This document shows positions 33,742 to 43,914 of a DNA stretch of 64,000 bases, piece after piece. Every line of letters begins with the position of its first letter. Within the stretch, counting starts at the first letter, position 1. The position numbers and the translations under genes are program-made. The notes beneath the pieces are model-generated. The model worked only from the letters and a program-made list of their open reading frames with translations. It searched no databases and was not told the DNA's origin. The stretch comes from Mesorhizobium sp. (GTDB lineage Bacteria; Pseudomonadota; Alphaproteobacteria; Rhizobiales; Rhizobiaceae): NCBI GenBank assembly GCA_004963905.1, contig SUGL01000020.1, forward strand, positions 1-64,000, given 5' to 3'.

Positions 33742-34035
33742 TCACAAGCCAATCCCCTCGACCAAAATGAGGTTCCTGCTGAGGGCGGCATCGCGAACCT
33801 CAAGTGCCGCTGCGTATTCGTCGGAGCGGTACCAGCGCCGTGCGGTTTCGATATCGGGGAATTCAACGACGATCAGCGGTCCGGGCTGCCAGTTGCCCTC
33901 CAGCGTTTCCACTTGGCCACCGCGTACGAGATAGCGCCCGCCATGCTGGGCGATAGAGGCCGCGGCGCGGGTTCGATAGGTTTCGATTGCCTCCGCGTCG
34001 CGGATTGTGACATCGGAAATGACATAGGCAGGCAT
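33742..34035 (-). CDS. DUF1330 domain protein
   Basis: A 97-residue single-domain protein of the DUF1330 ferredoxin-like (dimeric alpha-beta barrel) family: it starts PAYVISDVTIRD and has the conserved GGRYLVRGG and EFPDIETARRWYRSDEY segments. The function of the family is not known. The frame is complete and ATG-started. It sits between the Fic pair and rsmA and is probably transcribed on its own. Confidence 0.88.
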   Translation of the reverse strand: MPAYVISDVTIRDAEAIETYRTRAAASIAQHGGRYLVRGGQVETLEGNWQPGPLIVVEFPDIETARRWYRSDEYAAALEVRDAALSRNLILVEGIGL

Positions 34036-34108
34036 TTGGCACTCCAGAGCTGGTTCGCCTGCCTATCTATGGCATTGGTACGGGGATTCCAGCCGACGCG
34101 CCGACTGC

Positions 34109-34942
34109 CTATAGGGCGTTCGTCAGCCTTACGAACTCTTCCACGCTGAGCGTCTCGGCGCGGCGTGTCGGGTCGATGCCGGCGCGGGCGAGCAGCGCTT
34201 CGCCGCCCAGGCTCTTCACGCTTTGCCGCAGCATCTTGCGGCGCTGGCCGAAGGCGGCTTCGGTGACGCGGCCCAGCCTCTTGCCGTCGGCGGGCAACGG
34301 GGATGCGCGCGGCACCAGATGCACCACCGAGGAGGTGACCTTGGGCGGCGGGGTGAAAGCCTGCGGCGGCACGTCGAAGGCGATTTTTGCCTCGGTGCGC
34401 CAGCCAGCCAGCACGCCGAGCCGACCATAGGCGTCGCTACCTGGACCGGCGGTGATGCGCTCGGCAACCTCGCGCTGGAACATCAGCGTCATCGATTGAT
34501 AGAAGGGCGGCCATTCGGCCGTCGTCAGCCAGCGGATCAAAAGCTCGGTGCCGATATTGTAAGGCAGGTTGGCGGCGATCTTCACCGGGCTACCGTTTGC
34601 CTTGCCGGCCAGGGCGGCGAAATCGGTCTTCAGCGCATCGCCGGGAATGACCTCGAGCCGGCCGGGATAATGGCTGGACACCTCCGCCAGCGCCTCCAGG
34701 CAGCGCTCGTCGCGCTCGATGGCGATCACGCGCTTGGCGCCGTTGAAAAGCAGCGCCCGGGTCAGGCCGCCGGGGCCGGGGCCGACCTCGATCACCGTCG
34801 CTTCGCCAAGCTCGCCGGCCGCGCGCGCGATCTTGCTCGTCAGGTTGAGGTCGAGCAGGAAGTTCTGCCCGAGCGACTTCTTCGCCTGCAAGCCATGGCG
34901 CTCGATCACCTCGCGCAGCGGCGGCAATCCGTCGATGGTCAC
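34109..34942 (-). CDS. rsmA: 16S rRNA dimethyladenosine transferase
   Basis: Dimethylates two adjacent adenines near the 3' end of 16S rRNA (KsgA). The 277-residue protein has the family start with [11 protein letters not shown], the SAM motif [11 protein letters not shown] and the catalytic [11 protein letters not shown] (NLPY). Start: GTG at 34942, preceded by a G-rich stretch (GCGGGGGGC), 23 bases after the pdxA stop. It is the last gene of the lptF-lptG-lptD-surA-pdxA-rsmA run. Confidence 0.96.
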   Translation of the reverse strand: MTIDGLPPLREVIERHGLQAKKSLGQNFLLDLNLTSKIARAAGELGEATVIEVGPGPGGLTRALLFNGAKRVIAIERDERCLEALAEVSSHYPGRLEVIPGDALKTDFAALAGKANGSPVKIAANLPYNIGTELLIRWLTTAEWPPFYQSMTLMFQREVAERITAGPGSDAYGRLGVLAGWRTEAKIAFDVPPQAFTPPPKVTSSVVHLVPRASPLPADGKRLGRVTEAAFGQRRKMLRQSVKSLGGEALLARAGIDPTRRAETLSVEEFVRLTNAL

Positions 34943-34965
34943 GCGCCCCCCGCTCAATCCGAGCC

Positions 34966-36000
34966 TCACGCGGCCGCGGAGTGGCGGTCGCTGTCGGCAA
35001 GCCGGCGCGCGAGCCTCAGCGCGGCAATCAGGCTGTCGGCGCGCGCGATGCCCTTGCCGGCGATGTCGAAGGCCGTGCCGTGGTCCGGCGAGGTGCGGAC
35101 GAAGGGCAGGCCGAGCGTGACGTTGACGGCCTCGTCGAAGGCCAGCGTCTTGGCCGGGATCAGCGCCTGGTCGTGATACATGCAAAGCGCGGCGTCATAG
35201 CCGGCGCGCGCCCGCGGGTGGAACATGGTGTCGGCCGGCAGCGGTCCGACCGCATCGATGCCTTCGGCTTGAAGGGCCTCGACGGCCGGCAGCACGATGG
35301 AAAGGTCCTCCGAGCCCATCGCACCGCCTTCGCCGGCATGCGGATTGAGTCCCGCAATGGCGAGCCGCGGCCGCGCGATGCCGAAGCGGCTTTTGAGATC
35401 GGCGGCGGTGATGCGGCCCGTGGCCACGATCAGTTCCGTCGTCAGGACTTTCGGCACCTCGGCAAGCGCGATGTGGATGGTGACCGGGACGGTGCGCAGT
35501 TCGGGTCCGGCCAGCAGCATCACCGGCGTCACCTCGGCGCCGGTGTGGCGCGAGGCCAGATGCGCCAGGTATTCGGTGTGGCCGGGAAAGCGGAAGCCGG
35601 CGTCGTAGAGCGGCTTCTTGGCGATGGGGCAGGTGACCACCGCGGCAGCATGGCCGGCGAGGCAGTCGGCGACGGCGCGGTCGATCGCTTCGATGGTGCC
35701 CGCGGCATTGGCCGGATTCGGCTTTCCAGGACTGTCCAGATGACGGGCGTAGAGCGGAACGACGGGCAGCGCGCGGGGAAAATGATGCGCCGCTTGCCCC
35801 GGCGAGGTCTCCATGATCGCTATCGTCGCGCCGACTTCGCGCGCGCGGGCCTCGATCAGGGCCGGATCGGCGAGCAGGTAGAAAGGCGGCACGCCGGCGC
35901 TGTCGCCCGCCTGCCAGGCGGCGATGGCGATCTCCGGCCCGACACCGGAGGGATCGCCGACGCTGAGCGCCAACGGCGCATCGGTTCTGCGCATGCTCAT
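34966..36000 (-). CDS. pdxA: 4-hydroxythreonine-4-phosphate dehydrogenase
   Basis: Oxidises 4-phosphohydroxy-L-threonine in pyridoxal 5'-phosphate synthesis. The 344-residue protein shows the start [16 protein letters not shown], the metal-binding histidines in [11 protein letters not shown] and MYHDQALIP and the C-terminal [15 protein letters not shown]. The start is ATG 36000 or ATG 35994, two codons later. pdxA-rsmA linkage with surA and lptD is conserved in proteobacteria. Confidence 0.96.
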   Translation of the reverse strand: MSMRRTDAPLALSVGDPSGVGPEIAIAAWQAGDSAGVPPFYLLADPALIEARAREVGATIAIMETSPGQAAHHFPRALPVVPLYARHLDSPGKPNPANAAGTIEAIDRAVADCLAGHAAAVVTCPIAKKPLYDAGFRFPGHTEYLAHLASRHTGAEVTPVMLLAGPELRTVPVTIHIALAEVPKVLTTELIVATGRITAADLKSRFGIARPRLAIAGLNPHAGEGGAMGSEDLSIVLPAVEALQAEGIDAVGPLPADTMFHPRARAGYDAALCMYHDQALIPAKTLAFDEAVNVTLGLPFVRTSPDHGTAFDIAGKGIARADSLIAALRLARRLADSDRHSAAA

Positions 36001-36078
36001 GGTGTCCTGCGGGGCGCCGTGCCTGCCTCGCGGCAGGGCAGGCGGATCGAGCCTTGTTTTGTCATGCCACGAAACGGC

Positions 36079-36184
36079 CTAGAGCAATTCCAGGAAAAGT
36101 GCGCAGCGGTTTTCCGTCCGGAATTGCGTAAAAACAAAGAGCTAGAGCAGGTCCGCGATTCTATCAAACGCTGAACTGCTCTAG
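36079..36184. repeat. Intergenic repeat family D, copy 3 (fullest)
   Basis: Begins CTAGAGCAATTCCAGG, continues with AAAAGTG, GCAGCGGTTTTCCGTCC, GGAATTGCG and TAAAAACAAAG and AGCTAGAGCAGG, and ends GAACTGCTCTAG. The outer CTAGAGCA and TGCTCTAG ends are inverted repeats. It fills most of the 180-base gap between surA and pdxA, and the surA stop codon (36181-36183) lies inside its last bases. Confidence 0.78.
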
Positions 36185-37104
36185 CGCTCGACGATGGTGG
36201 CCTTCTTGCGCAGTTCGTCGACATATTTCTTGCTGAGCTCGTCGGCGTCCTTGTCGTTGCTGCCCTCGGCCTGGAACACCATCTGCGCGGCCTTGTCGTC
36301 GGAAACCTCGCGCGAAGAGCAGATGCCGATGAATTCGACGCCACGCTCGGTCTCGCGCGTCGGGGTCGCGCCGCCGACCTTGGTCGCCTTGATCTGGTCG
36401 GCCCAGTCGGACGGCAATTGCGGCGCCAGCACGCGGCCGAGATCGCGCACCGTGACGTCGATCAGCCCCTTGGCGAATTCGCGCGTGGTGTTGCAGCCGT
36501 TGAAGCGGGCGCGCATGGCATCGGCCTCGCGCTTGCGCTTGGCGAGCGTGGCCGAGCGCTCGGACGCCGGCACCACGAAGATCACCTGCTGCAGCATGTA
36601 TTCCATGGCGGTCGGCTTGGAGCCGCCCTTGTCGAGCATGCGGCGGACCGCGTCCTGCTCGGTCACCGAGCCGCCTTCGCCGGAACGGTAGCGCGCCCCG
36701 AGCGCCTGGTTCCAGGCCATCTGCGCACGGATGAATTCCTTGAAATGCTCCTTGGTGACGCCCGATTGCGACATGATCGCGTCGAGCTTCGCGAGCGGCA
36801 TCTTGTTGTTGGAAGCAAAGCGCTGATAGGCGGCATCGACCTGCTGGTCGGTGATGCGGATGCCGAGCCGCTTGGCCTCGGCAAGGCGCAGCGTCTGGTC
36901 GATCATTTCCTTTGCCGCATCGCCTTTCTTGCGTTGCAGTTTGAAGAATGCGGCGCGGTGCGCGATGTCGCCGGTGGTGATCGGTATGTTGTTGACGATG
37001 TATTTGATCTGGCTGGCGAACGCCGGCGGCGTCATCGCCGTGATCGAAACCGAGGTCGCCGCAACCAGCAGCGCGAATCCTGCCGAAAACAGGTATTTCC
37101 TCAT
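36181..37104 (-). CDS. surA: SurA-like periplasmic chaperone / peptidyl-prolyl isomerase
   Basis: Helps fold outer-membrane proteins, including LptD encoded upstream. The 307-residue protein has a cleavable signal peptide (MRKYLFSAGFALLVAAT...AFAS), a SurA N-terminal domain (about 35-170: VNNIPITTGDIAHRAAF), and a region where the parvulin domain is expected; the usual parvulin motif is weak. Start: ATG at 37104 with a strong GGGAAGGTGAG. It is single-parvulin-sized, smaller than the 428-residue E. coli protein, as in rhizobia. It lies between lptD and pdxA. Confidence 0.88.
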   Translation of the reverse strand: MRKYLFSAGFALLVAATSVSITAMTPPAFASQIKYIVNNIPITTGDIAHRAAFFKLQRKKGDAAKEMIDQTLRLAEAKRLGIRITDQQVDAAYQRFASNNKMPLAKLDAIMSQSGVTKEHFKEFIRAQMAWNQALGARYRSGEGGSVTEQDAVRRMLDKGGSKPTAMEYMLQQVIFVVPASERSATLAKRKREADAMRARFNGCNTTREFAKGLIDVTVRDLGRVLAPQLPSDWADQIKATKVGGATPTRETERGVEFIGICSSREVSDDKAAQMVFQAEGSNDKDADELSKKYVDELRKKATIVER

Positions 37105-37313
37105 CTCACCTTCCCAATTCTTGCCCGCCACGATGGCGCCGCACGTCCTCCGAACGCATGCGCTATGTGGTCGACCCCTTGCCCGTCCTATGCGGCGAAA
37201 CGATGTCGCCGGCGCATGTCCCCGAGAATCGGTCCCATTTTCGAAGCTATGCGCACCAAATCAAGCTCTGCAGCCGTTACGCGCGCCAAATCGACGCTCT
37301 GCTGCGACGCTCG

Positions 37314-37349
37314 CCTGCCTTCGCTTACTGGCCTGCCTTCGCTTACTGG
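37314..37349. repeat. 18-base tandem duplication at the lptD stop
   Basis: CCTGCCTTCGCTTACTGG is present twice in direct tandem at 37314-37331 and 37332-37349. The second copy includes the lptD stop codon (37343-37345), so each copy carries a potential stop and the duplication added only downstream DNA. Confidence 0.85.
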
Positions 37350-39760
37350 ATCGTGTCGACGGCGCTGGTCGACGTGCCGAAATCGCCGAGCGTGCGGAAC
37401 GACAGGTTGAAGCCGATATTCTGCGACACTTCCTTGGTGATCGAATCGCGTGTCTGCGAGAACGTCATCACATAGGTGAAGCAGGAATCGTTGTAGGCGA
37501 AGCCGACGCCGTCCTTGACCAGCACACTCTGCTCGAGATCGTAGGTGCCGGTGCCGAAGACCCGCCAGTTCTCGGCCAGATGGGTCGAGGCGCCGAGCGT
37601 GACCTCGTGCCGGTCGGTAGTGAAGCCGTAGAGCGGCTGCGCCTGGATGAAGGCATATTTGGCGCTGAGCGAGACCGGCAGGCCGGAATAGGCGGCCTTG
37701 ATCTCCGCGCGCCTGACCTCGAACGTCTGCTCGTCGAAACGGCCGCTGAGCGAGCCTGAGAAGCCGCTCGGGCTGTTGAAGCCGATAAGGCCGACATAGT
37801 CCGATTTCGCGGTCTGCAGGCCCGAATAGGCGCCGACATTGACGAGGTCCGGCGCGTCGAAGGAGTTCTCGCCGCCCAATTGGTAGGACTGGCCGAAGAT
37901 GGCGTTGGTGCCCCAGCCGCTTTCATAGGCGCCCGAGTAGCGGAAGCCGACATTGGCTCGCGTGCCGCCCTCGATGCGGTCGTAACCTGAGAACTTGTCG
38001 CGCTCGAACAGCGTGGTGGCGTCGAAGACGAAGCTCTGCGCGTCCTCGTTCGGAATGGCCAGCCCGCCGACATATTGTTCGTTCGGACGCACGAAGACCT
38101 GCGCCGTCGGCTCCAGGACATGGCTGGAGTTCGGCATCGAGAACAGGAGCGGCCAGCGCGCCTCCAGGCCGAGGGTCGCCATGTAGCGGGCGAGCGAGGT
38201 GCGCATGTCGACGTCTTCGCCGAGATTCGCTGCCATCTGGTTGACGGCGTCAAGCGAAGCGGAATTGGCGTTCACGTAGCCGGCGTCGCCGCGGAATGCC
38301 AAAAGCGGCGTCAGCTGCAGGCCGCCATCGGTGGTGAAGGTGCGCTTCCACTCGGCCTCCGCGGTCAGCCGGCTGGACTGGCCCTCGAGGCCGCGCACGT
38401 TGTTGATGGAGGTTGGAACGGCGTTATCGGCCAGCACCGCGTCCAGCCGGTCGCGGCTGATGACCCGCGCATTGACGTTGACCGACAACTGGCCGCCGGC
38501 CACCGCCATGTCGGGGATATAGGCGTAGTCGAACGACGGCAGCACCCAGGGCTGCTTGGCCGCGCGCGCCGTCGGATCGCTGGACAGCGTGTCTTCCTGC
38601 ACCTCGAAGCGCATGGCCCTGACGTCGAAATAGTTGCGGTCGCTCAGGCCCGTCAGGTAGATCGACGACTGGTGGACGAGATCGTTGTAGCCGTCGATGT
38701 TGTAGGTGCGTGAAAAATTCTTGTCGGTCTGCAGCAGCACGTCCCAGCCGAAGTTCCAGCGCTCGTTGATGGCGAACTGGCCCTTGGTGCCCATCATGCC
38801 GCGGAACTTGTTGGGATCGTTGGGCTCTCCCGAATCGACGGTATAACGATTGCCCGTGGCGATGAACGCGTCGGGATCCTGCTGCTGGATGCCGGCGATC
38901 TTCAGGCTGTATTGGCCATTGTTGAAGCGCTGGCGCCATTCGGCCTCGCCGAGGAAACCCTGCTTGGTATAGCCGCTGCCGGTGACGGTCAGGTCGTAGG
39001 TCGGCGAGAGCGCGAAATAATAGGGGACTTTGACGCCGACGCCGAGGTGGTTGTTGTAGACGATGCCCGGGATCAGGAAGCCGCTCTTGCGCTTGACCGT
39101 CGGGTCGGCGATCTCGAAGGCCGGCAGATAGGCGAGCGGGAAGCCGAAGAACTCGAAATTGGCGTTCTCGAAACGAACCGTCTTCTTCTCGCCGTTCCAG
39201 ATGATCTTTCTCGCCTTGACGCGCCATGTCGGCGCCGAGTCCGGCTTGTCCTCACATGGTTCGCAGGCGGTGTAGATGCCGTTGTGGAACGTCGTCAGCA
39301 CGCCGCCCATGCGCTCGCCGCTCTCGGCGGCGAAATAAGCCTTCTCGACCGTCTCGACGCGCAGCGCGTTGACGAAGCCGTCGGCGAAGTCGTCGGTGAT
39401 GTCGATATGGTCGGAATTGATCTTGGTGCCGTCGCTGTTGATCAGCTCGACAGCGCCGCTGGCGACGAGGCGCTTGGTATCGCGGTTGTACACCACGCGC
39501 TGGGCGACGAGCTTGTTGCCGCCATAGTCGATCTGCACGCCGCCGACGGCGGTCACCGTGTGCTTGTCGTTGTCATAGACGAGCGTATCGGCGGCCAGCA
39601 GCATCTGCGTGCCGGAGGGAACAGGCTTTGCCGTGATGGTCTGCGCCAGCGCCGGTACCGACGGTACCACGCAAGCAAACAGACATGCCAAGGCGGTCGC
39701 CCCATAAAGGCGTGCCAAACCGGCCTGCCTACTATGGCTGCGCAAACCAGCCTCCCTCAC
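37343..39760 (-). CDS. lptD: LPS-assembly protein LptD
   Basis: An outer-membrane beta-barrel that inserts lipopolysaccharide into the outer leaflet. An N-terminal signal (about 1-40; ALACLFACVVPSVPALA) is followed by the OstA/LptA-like jellyroll (about 45-170), then the LptD barrel. The 805-residue length is typical. Start: GTG at 39760, with GGAAG seven bases upstream; its G is the last base of the lptG TAG stop (TAGTG), so lptG and lptD are coupled. An in-frame start at 39826 would extend into lptG and is rejected. Confidence 0.95.
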   Translation of the reverse strand: MREAGLRSHSRQAGLARLYGATALACLFACVVPSVPALAQTITAKPVPSGTQMLLAADTLVYDNDKHTVTAVGGVQIDYGGNKLVAQRVVYNRDTKRLVASGAVELINSDGTKINSDHIDITDDFADGFVNALRVETVEKAYFAAESGERMGGVLTTFHNGIYTACEPCEDKPDSAPTWRVKARKIIWNGEKKTVRFENANFEFFGFPLAYLPAFEIADPTVKRKSGFLIPGIVYNNHLGVGVKVPYYFALSPTYDLTVTGSGYTKQGFLGEAEWRQRFNNGQYSLKIAGIQQQDPDAFIATGNRYTVDSGEPNDPNKFRGMMGTKGQFAINERWNFGWDVLLQTDKNFSRTYNIDGYNDLVHQSSIYLTGLSDRNYFDVRAMRFEVQEDTLSSDPTARAAKQPWVLPSFDYAYIPDMAVAGGQLSVNVNARVISRDRLDAVLADNAVPTSINNVRGLEGQSSRLTAEAEWKRTFTTDGGLQLTPLLAFRGDAGYVNANSASLDAVNQMAANLGEDVDMRTSLARYMATLGLEARWPLLFSMPNSSHVLEPTAQVFVRPNEQYVGGLAIPNEDAQSFVFDATTLFERDKFSGYDRIEGGTRANVGFRYSGAYESGWGTNAIFGQSYQLGGENSFDAPDLVNVGAYSGLQTAKSDYVGLIGFNSPSGFSGSLSGRFDEQTFEVRRAEIKAAYSGLPVSLSAKYAFIQAQPLYGFTTDRHEVTLGASTHLAENWRVFGTGTYDLEQSVLVKDGVGFAYNDSCFTYVMTFSQTRDSITKEVSQNIGFNLSFRTLGDFGTSTSAVDTIQ

Positions 39761-40842
39761 TAGCCGTCTTCCTTGTATAGCAGAAACGTCACCCCGAAGA
39801 ACATAGCCACGACAACCGGAACCCATGCAGCCACCATTGTAGGCACGAATCCGGCGACCCCGAATGCCTTGACCAGTACCGAAACGACATAAAGCAGAAA
39901 GCCGGCCAGGACGCCACCCAGAATCATCGTCGCCGACTGCCCCATTCGCGCAAATCGCATTGAAACTGTTGCCGCAATCAGCGTCATGGCGACGAGGAGG
40001 AACGGCAGCGCCACCAGCGAATCAAACTGCATGGCGAAGGCATTTGCCTTGAGGCCGAAGGAGCGGGCAACCTCGATCTTGGCCGGCAGCTCGTAGAACG
40101 GGATGGTTTCCGGGCGCGCCAGGCGCTCCTGCACGAATTCCGGCTTGAGGTTGGTCGGTACGCGGTCGGAAGCCTCGGGACGGATGTTGCCGTCCTTGAA
40201 CAGCTTGACGTCCTGCAGTTCCCAGTAGCCGTCGCGCAGGAAGGCGTGCGCGGCATCCTTGCGCTCGACGATGCTGCCCTTCTGGTCGAGGACGAAGAAC
40301 ACCGCGTCAGCCATCTCCAGCCCCTGGTTGAGGATGGCGCGGGCGCCGATGATGGTGTCGCCGGAGCTGGTCTTTTGCCTCAGCCATGGCGTCGTATCCT
40401 CCGGGACGGCGTTCGACTTGCCGGCCCTGAGCTGGTTTTCCATCTGCTCGGACCAGGAGAACCCATGCGCGGCGATCGGATTGAGCACGCCGACGGAAAT
40501 CACGCCGAACATCAGCGCGCCGACGCAGCACGGGAACAGGAACTGCCAGGCCGAAACGCCGGCCGAGCGTGCGATGACCAACTCGTAGCGGCGGTTGAGC
40601 GACACCAGCGTCGCCATCGCCGAGAACAGCCCGACGAACGGCACCGTCTGCAGCATGATCATCGGCATCCTCAGTGCCGAAATGGCGAAGGCGGTGCCGT
40701 AGGTGAAGCCCGGCAGTCCGGTCGTGCGGCCCGAAAGCTCGGTGAAGTCGATCAGGAACACCAGCGCCAGCAGGCCGAGAAAGAACCAGATGGTGATCGT
40801 CACATAGCGAAAGAAGAAATAGCGGCCGAGCGTCCAGCCCAT
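39760..40842 (-). CDS. lptG: LPS export ABC transporter permease LptG
   Basis: With LptF and the LptB ATPase it extracts LPS from the inner membrane. The 360-residue protein has six membrane helices in the usual arrangement (one or three near the N terminus, the rest in the last 110 residues) around a periplasmic jellyroll. Start: ATG at 40842 (MGWTLGRYFFFRY), two bases after the lptF stop; the longer frame from 40884 overlaps lptF. Its stop overlaps the lptD start by one base. Confidence 0.95.
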   Translation of the reverse strand: MGWTLGRYFFFRYVTITIWFFLGLLALVFLIDFTELSGRTTGLPGFTYGTAFAISALRMPMIMLQTVPFVGLFSAMATLVSLNRRYELVIARSAGVSAWQFLFPCCVGALMFGVISVGVLNPIAAHGFSWSEQMENQLRAGKSNAVPEDTTPWLRQKTSSGDTIIGARAILNQGLEMADAVFFVLDQKGSIVERKDAAHAFLRDGYWELQDVKLFKDGNIRPEASDRVPTNLKPEFVQERLARPETIPFYELPAKIEVARSFGLKANAFAMQFDSLVALPFLLVAMTLIAATVSMRFARMGQSATMILGGVLAGFLLYVVSVLVKAFGVAGFVPTMVAAWVPVVVAMFFGVTFLLYKEDG

Positions 40843-40844
40843 CG

Positions 40845-42044
40845 TCAGGCTCCCTGGCCGGAGGTGCCGCGGCGGGCGAGCCACAGCTTGAGCGCGGTCC
40901 AGCCCTCGGCGGCGCGGCCGGCCAGATTCGTCATCCAGTCGGCCCAGGCGGTGGGCAGTTCCATGCTGCGCGAGGAGACGATGAACCAGACCGAGATCGC
41001 CGACGCCACGATCGGCACGCCGTAGACCATATAGGCGTAATACCAGACCTTGTCAGCCTTGCCCGCGGCGAAGAAACCGAGCCAGCGCACGAAAAGGGCG
41101 ATGGCGATCGCCGTGATCAGCGGATGGATGCGCGCCTCGCGGTGCGAGCGCGCGTCGCCCGCCACGGCAAGCGCGATCAGCGCGAACACCAGCGAATAGG
41201 ACCATTCGGAGAAGCGCTGGTTGACCTCTGCCGTGTAGCTGCCCGGATTGCGCTGGTACATCTTGTCGTTGGGGTCCGGGCTGAGCAGGTATGGCGTCGT
41301 CCGGTCCTTGGGCAGCAGCGTGATCTCGTTCGCGGCCGACATGAAGGCCGACAGGTCGAAGGCGTAGGAAGTGAAGCGGATGACGGAGAGGTCGCCGGTC
41401 ACCGATTTGCGGTTGATGACGCCGTCATTCATCATCAGCACCTTCTCGTCGCCCTTTTCGACGATGCTGCCGGTCTTGGCGTAATAGGTGAGGTTGGCGC
41501 CTTCCTCGCGCGAATCGGCGACGAAGATGCCGCCGAGCTTGTTGTCGGGCAGCCGTTCGCCGATCTGCAGGAACAGGCCTTCGTCGATCTTGCGGAACGT
41601 GCCTTCCTGGATGATCAGCGACAGAAGGTCGGCGCGCGAGGCCGCCACCAGCTGCCGGTTCTTCTGCCTGGCATAGGGATCGACGCCATTGTCGACGGCG
41701 AAGGAGAAGACGCTGGCCGCCAGCGCGAGCAGAAGGATCGGTCGCGCGATCGTCCAGCGCGAGGCGCCCGCGGCGTTGATCACCGCCAGTTCCGAATCCG
41801 TGTTCATGGCGCTCAGCGTCTGCGCCACCGCGACCACCAGCGCGAACGGCACCACGATCGGAACGATCGAGGGGATGATCAGGGCCGCGACTTCGAAGAA
41901 GGTCAGCGCCGACTGGCCGCTGTCGGTAACGAGGTCGATCTTGGCGAGCACCTGCGTCGTCCACACGATCGCCAGCGTCCAGACCAGCGCCGCCAGGAAC
42001 ATCGCGGCGGTGCGACGCATGATGTAGCGTTCAACGACCTTCAT
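40845..42044 (-). CDS. lptF: LPS export ABC transporter permease LptF
   Basis: Partner of LptG in LPS extraction from the inner membrane. The 399-residue protein starts VVERYIMRRTAAMFLAAL and has six predicted membrane helices around a periplasmic domain of about 170 residues. It is first in the lptF-lptG-lptD-surA-pdxA-rsmA run on the minus strand and is divergent from pepA across 350 bases. Confidence 0.95.
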   Translation of the reverse strand: MKVVERYIMRRTAAMFLAALVWTLAIVWTTQVLAKIDLVTDSGQSALTFFEVAALIIPSIVPIVVPFALVVAVAQTLSAMNTDSELAVINAAGASRWTIARPILLLALAASVFSFAVDNGVDPYARQKNRQLVAASRADLLSLIIQEGTFRKIDEGLFLQIGERLPDNKLGGIFVADSREEGANLTYYAKTGSIVEKGDEKVLMMNDGVINRKSVTGDLSVIRFTSYAFDLSAFMSAANEITLLPKDRTTPYLLSPDPNDKMYQRNPGSYTAEVNQRFSEWSYSLVFALIALAVAGDARSHREARIHPLITAIAIALFVRWLGFFAAGKADKVWYYAYMVYGVPIVASAISVWFIVSSRSMELPTAWADWMTNLAGRAAEGWTALKLWLARRGTSGQGA

Positions 42045-42394
42045 GAAGGCTTTTCTCGATTGTGCCGAACGGCATCATGCCCGCCGACAAGGTAGTCATC
42101 CGCCGGCGCCTGTACAACCGGGTCCACAAGCGGCTCATATGGTTCGTCGCCCCCATGCCACGCGCCCCGGCGCGGCGGAGTCTCCGCGTCAATCGATAAG
42201 AAATGCAAAACATTGATGGTTAACAATAGGTTGCGGCAGGAAGCTTAGGCCGTGCCGCGACGAATCCTTCGTTGATTTCGGCGCCGATATAGACAGCGAT
42301 TTCGGCCAAAGTCTTGCCAAATGCCCGAAAACGACCAAATGTCGCGCACGCTTGAAAGCCGGTTCGCGGCGCCTCACCCCGAAAGCAGGATCTG
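42045..42394. other. 350-base divergent gap, lptF/pepA
   Basis: No gene with a credible ribosome binding site or codon pattern is seen. An AT-richer patch around 42195-42240 is the likeliest place for the lptF and pepA promoters, but I could not assign -35 and -10 boxes. No repeat of families A-E is present. Confidence 0.5.
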
Positions 42395-43906
42395 ATGACT
42401 TCGAGACCTTCGATTGCCTTCGCCAAATTCGCCGCGCCCAAAAAGGGCAGCGTCTTCGTGCTCGCGGCCGACGGCGGCGGCCTTGGCGATGCCGCGAAGG
42501 CCTGCGACCCGGCCGGCGCATTGGCGCGCGCGTTTCCGGTCGCCGATTTCTCCGGCAAGTTCGCCAGTTCGGCCGAGGTGCTGGCGCCGGAAGGGACGTC
42601 GGTCGACCGGCTGGTGGCGATCGGCGCCGGCAAGGTTGCGAGCCTCGACGACTATGCCTGGCTGAAGCTCGGCGGCGCCGTCGCCGCCGCGCTGCGCAAG
42701 GCGACCGAGGTCGCCGTGATCCTCGACCTGCCAGAGCTAGAGCCGGAGGGCAGGCAGGCGGCGAACCTCGCCGCCGGGATTCTTCTGCGCAGCTACGGAT
42801 TCGACAAATACAAGACCCGGAAAGAGAGGGAAAACGGCCAGCCTGAAGCCAAAAAGGCCGAGGCGGCGAAGCCCGCCAAGATAACCATCCACTGCGCCGA
42901 CCCGTCCGCCGCAAAAAAGGCCTTCGCCGAGGAAGAAGCGGTGATCGGCGGCGTGCTTTTGGCCCGCGACCTCGTCAACGAGCCGGCCAATGCGCTCGGG
43001 CCGGTCGAGTTCGCAGCACGCGCAAAGCAACTGGAAGCCCTCGGCGTCGAGGTCGAGATCCTCACCGAGAAGGAAATGAAGAAGCTCGGCATGGGCTCGC
43101 TGCTTGGCGTCGCGCAAGGCTCGCCGCGCGGCGCCCGCATCGCCGTCATGCAATGGAAGGGCGGCAAGGCCAAGGAGGCGCCGGTCGCCTTCATCGGCAA
43201 GGGCGTCACCTTCGACACCGGCGGCAATTCGATGAAGCCGGCCTCGGGCATGGAGGACATGAAGGGCGACATGGGCGGCGCCGCCGCCGTCACCGGACTG
43301 ATCCATGCGCTGGCCGCGCGCAAGGCCAAGGCCAATGTCGTCGGCGTCATCGGCCTGGTCGAGAACGCGGTCGACGGCCACGCCCAGCGCCCGGGCGACA
43401 TCGTCACCTCGATGTCGGGCCAGACGATCGAGGTGCTCAACACCGACGCCGAAGGCCGCCTGGTGCTCGCCGATGCGCTCTGGTACGCCAACGACCGCTT
43501 CAAGCCGAAATTCATGATCAATCTGGCGACGCTGACCGGCGCCATCATGGTCGCGCTCGGCCAGCATTATGCCGGCCTGTTCTCCAACAATGACGAGCTG
43601 GCGGGCCGCCTGACCGACGCTGGTCAGGCGACGCAGGAGCGGCTGTGGCGCATGCCGCTCGGCGCCGAATACGACAAGCTGATCGATTCCAAGAACGCCG
43701 ACATGAAGAACATCGGCGGCCGCTATGGCGGCGCCATCATCGCCGCGCAGTTCCTGCAGCGTTTCGTCAAGGACACGCCCTGGGCCCATCTCGACATCGC
43801 CGGCACCGCGATGGGTGCGCCGGCCAACGAGATCAACCAGTCCTGGGGTTCGGGCTTCGGTGTGCGGCTGCTCGACAGGCTGGTGCGCGACCACTACGAA
43901 GCATAG
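42395..43906 (+). CDS. pepA: Leucyl aminopeptidase
   Basis: A cytosolic dizinc M17 aminopeptidase that trims N-terminal residues; in E. coli it also binds DNA. The 503-residue protein carries the metal and active-site segments [20 protein letters not shown] and the signature NTDAEGRL. The N-terminal domain (1-180) is the less conserved macro-like domain. Start: ATG at 42395, with GCAGGAT upstream. holC follows eight bases after the stop, a conserved pair in proteobacteria. Confidence 0.96.
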   Translation: MTSRPSIAFAKFAAPKKGSVFVLAADGGGLGDAAKACDPAGALARAFPVADFSGKFASSAEVLAPEGTSVDRLVAIGAGKVASLDDYAWLKLGGAVAAALRKATEVAVILDLPELEPEGRQAANLAAGILLRSYGFDKYKTRKERENGQPEAKKAEAAKPAKITIHCADPSAAKKAFAEEEAVIGGVLLARDLVNEPANALGPVEFAARAKQLEALGVEVEILTEKEMKKLGMGSLLGVAQGSPRGARIAVMQWKGGKAKEAPVAFIGKGVTFDTGGNSMKPASGMEDMKGDMGGAAAVTGLIHALAARKAKANVVGVIGLVENAVDGHAQRPGDIVTSMSGQTIEVLNTDAEGRLVLADALWYANDRFKPKFMINLATLTGAIMVALGQHYAGLFSNNDELAGRLTDAGQATQERLWRMPLGAEYDKLIDSKNADMKNIGGRYGGAIIAAQFLQRFVKDTPWAHLDIAGTAMGAPANEINQSWGSGFGVRLLDRLVRDHYEA

Positions 43907-43914
43907 GCTTCGGG

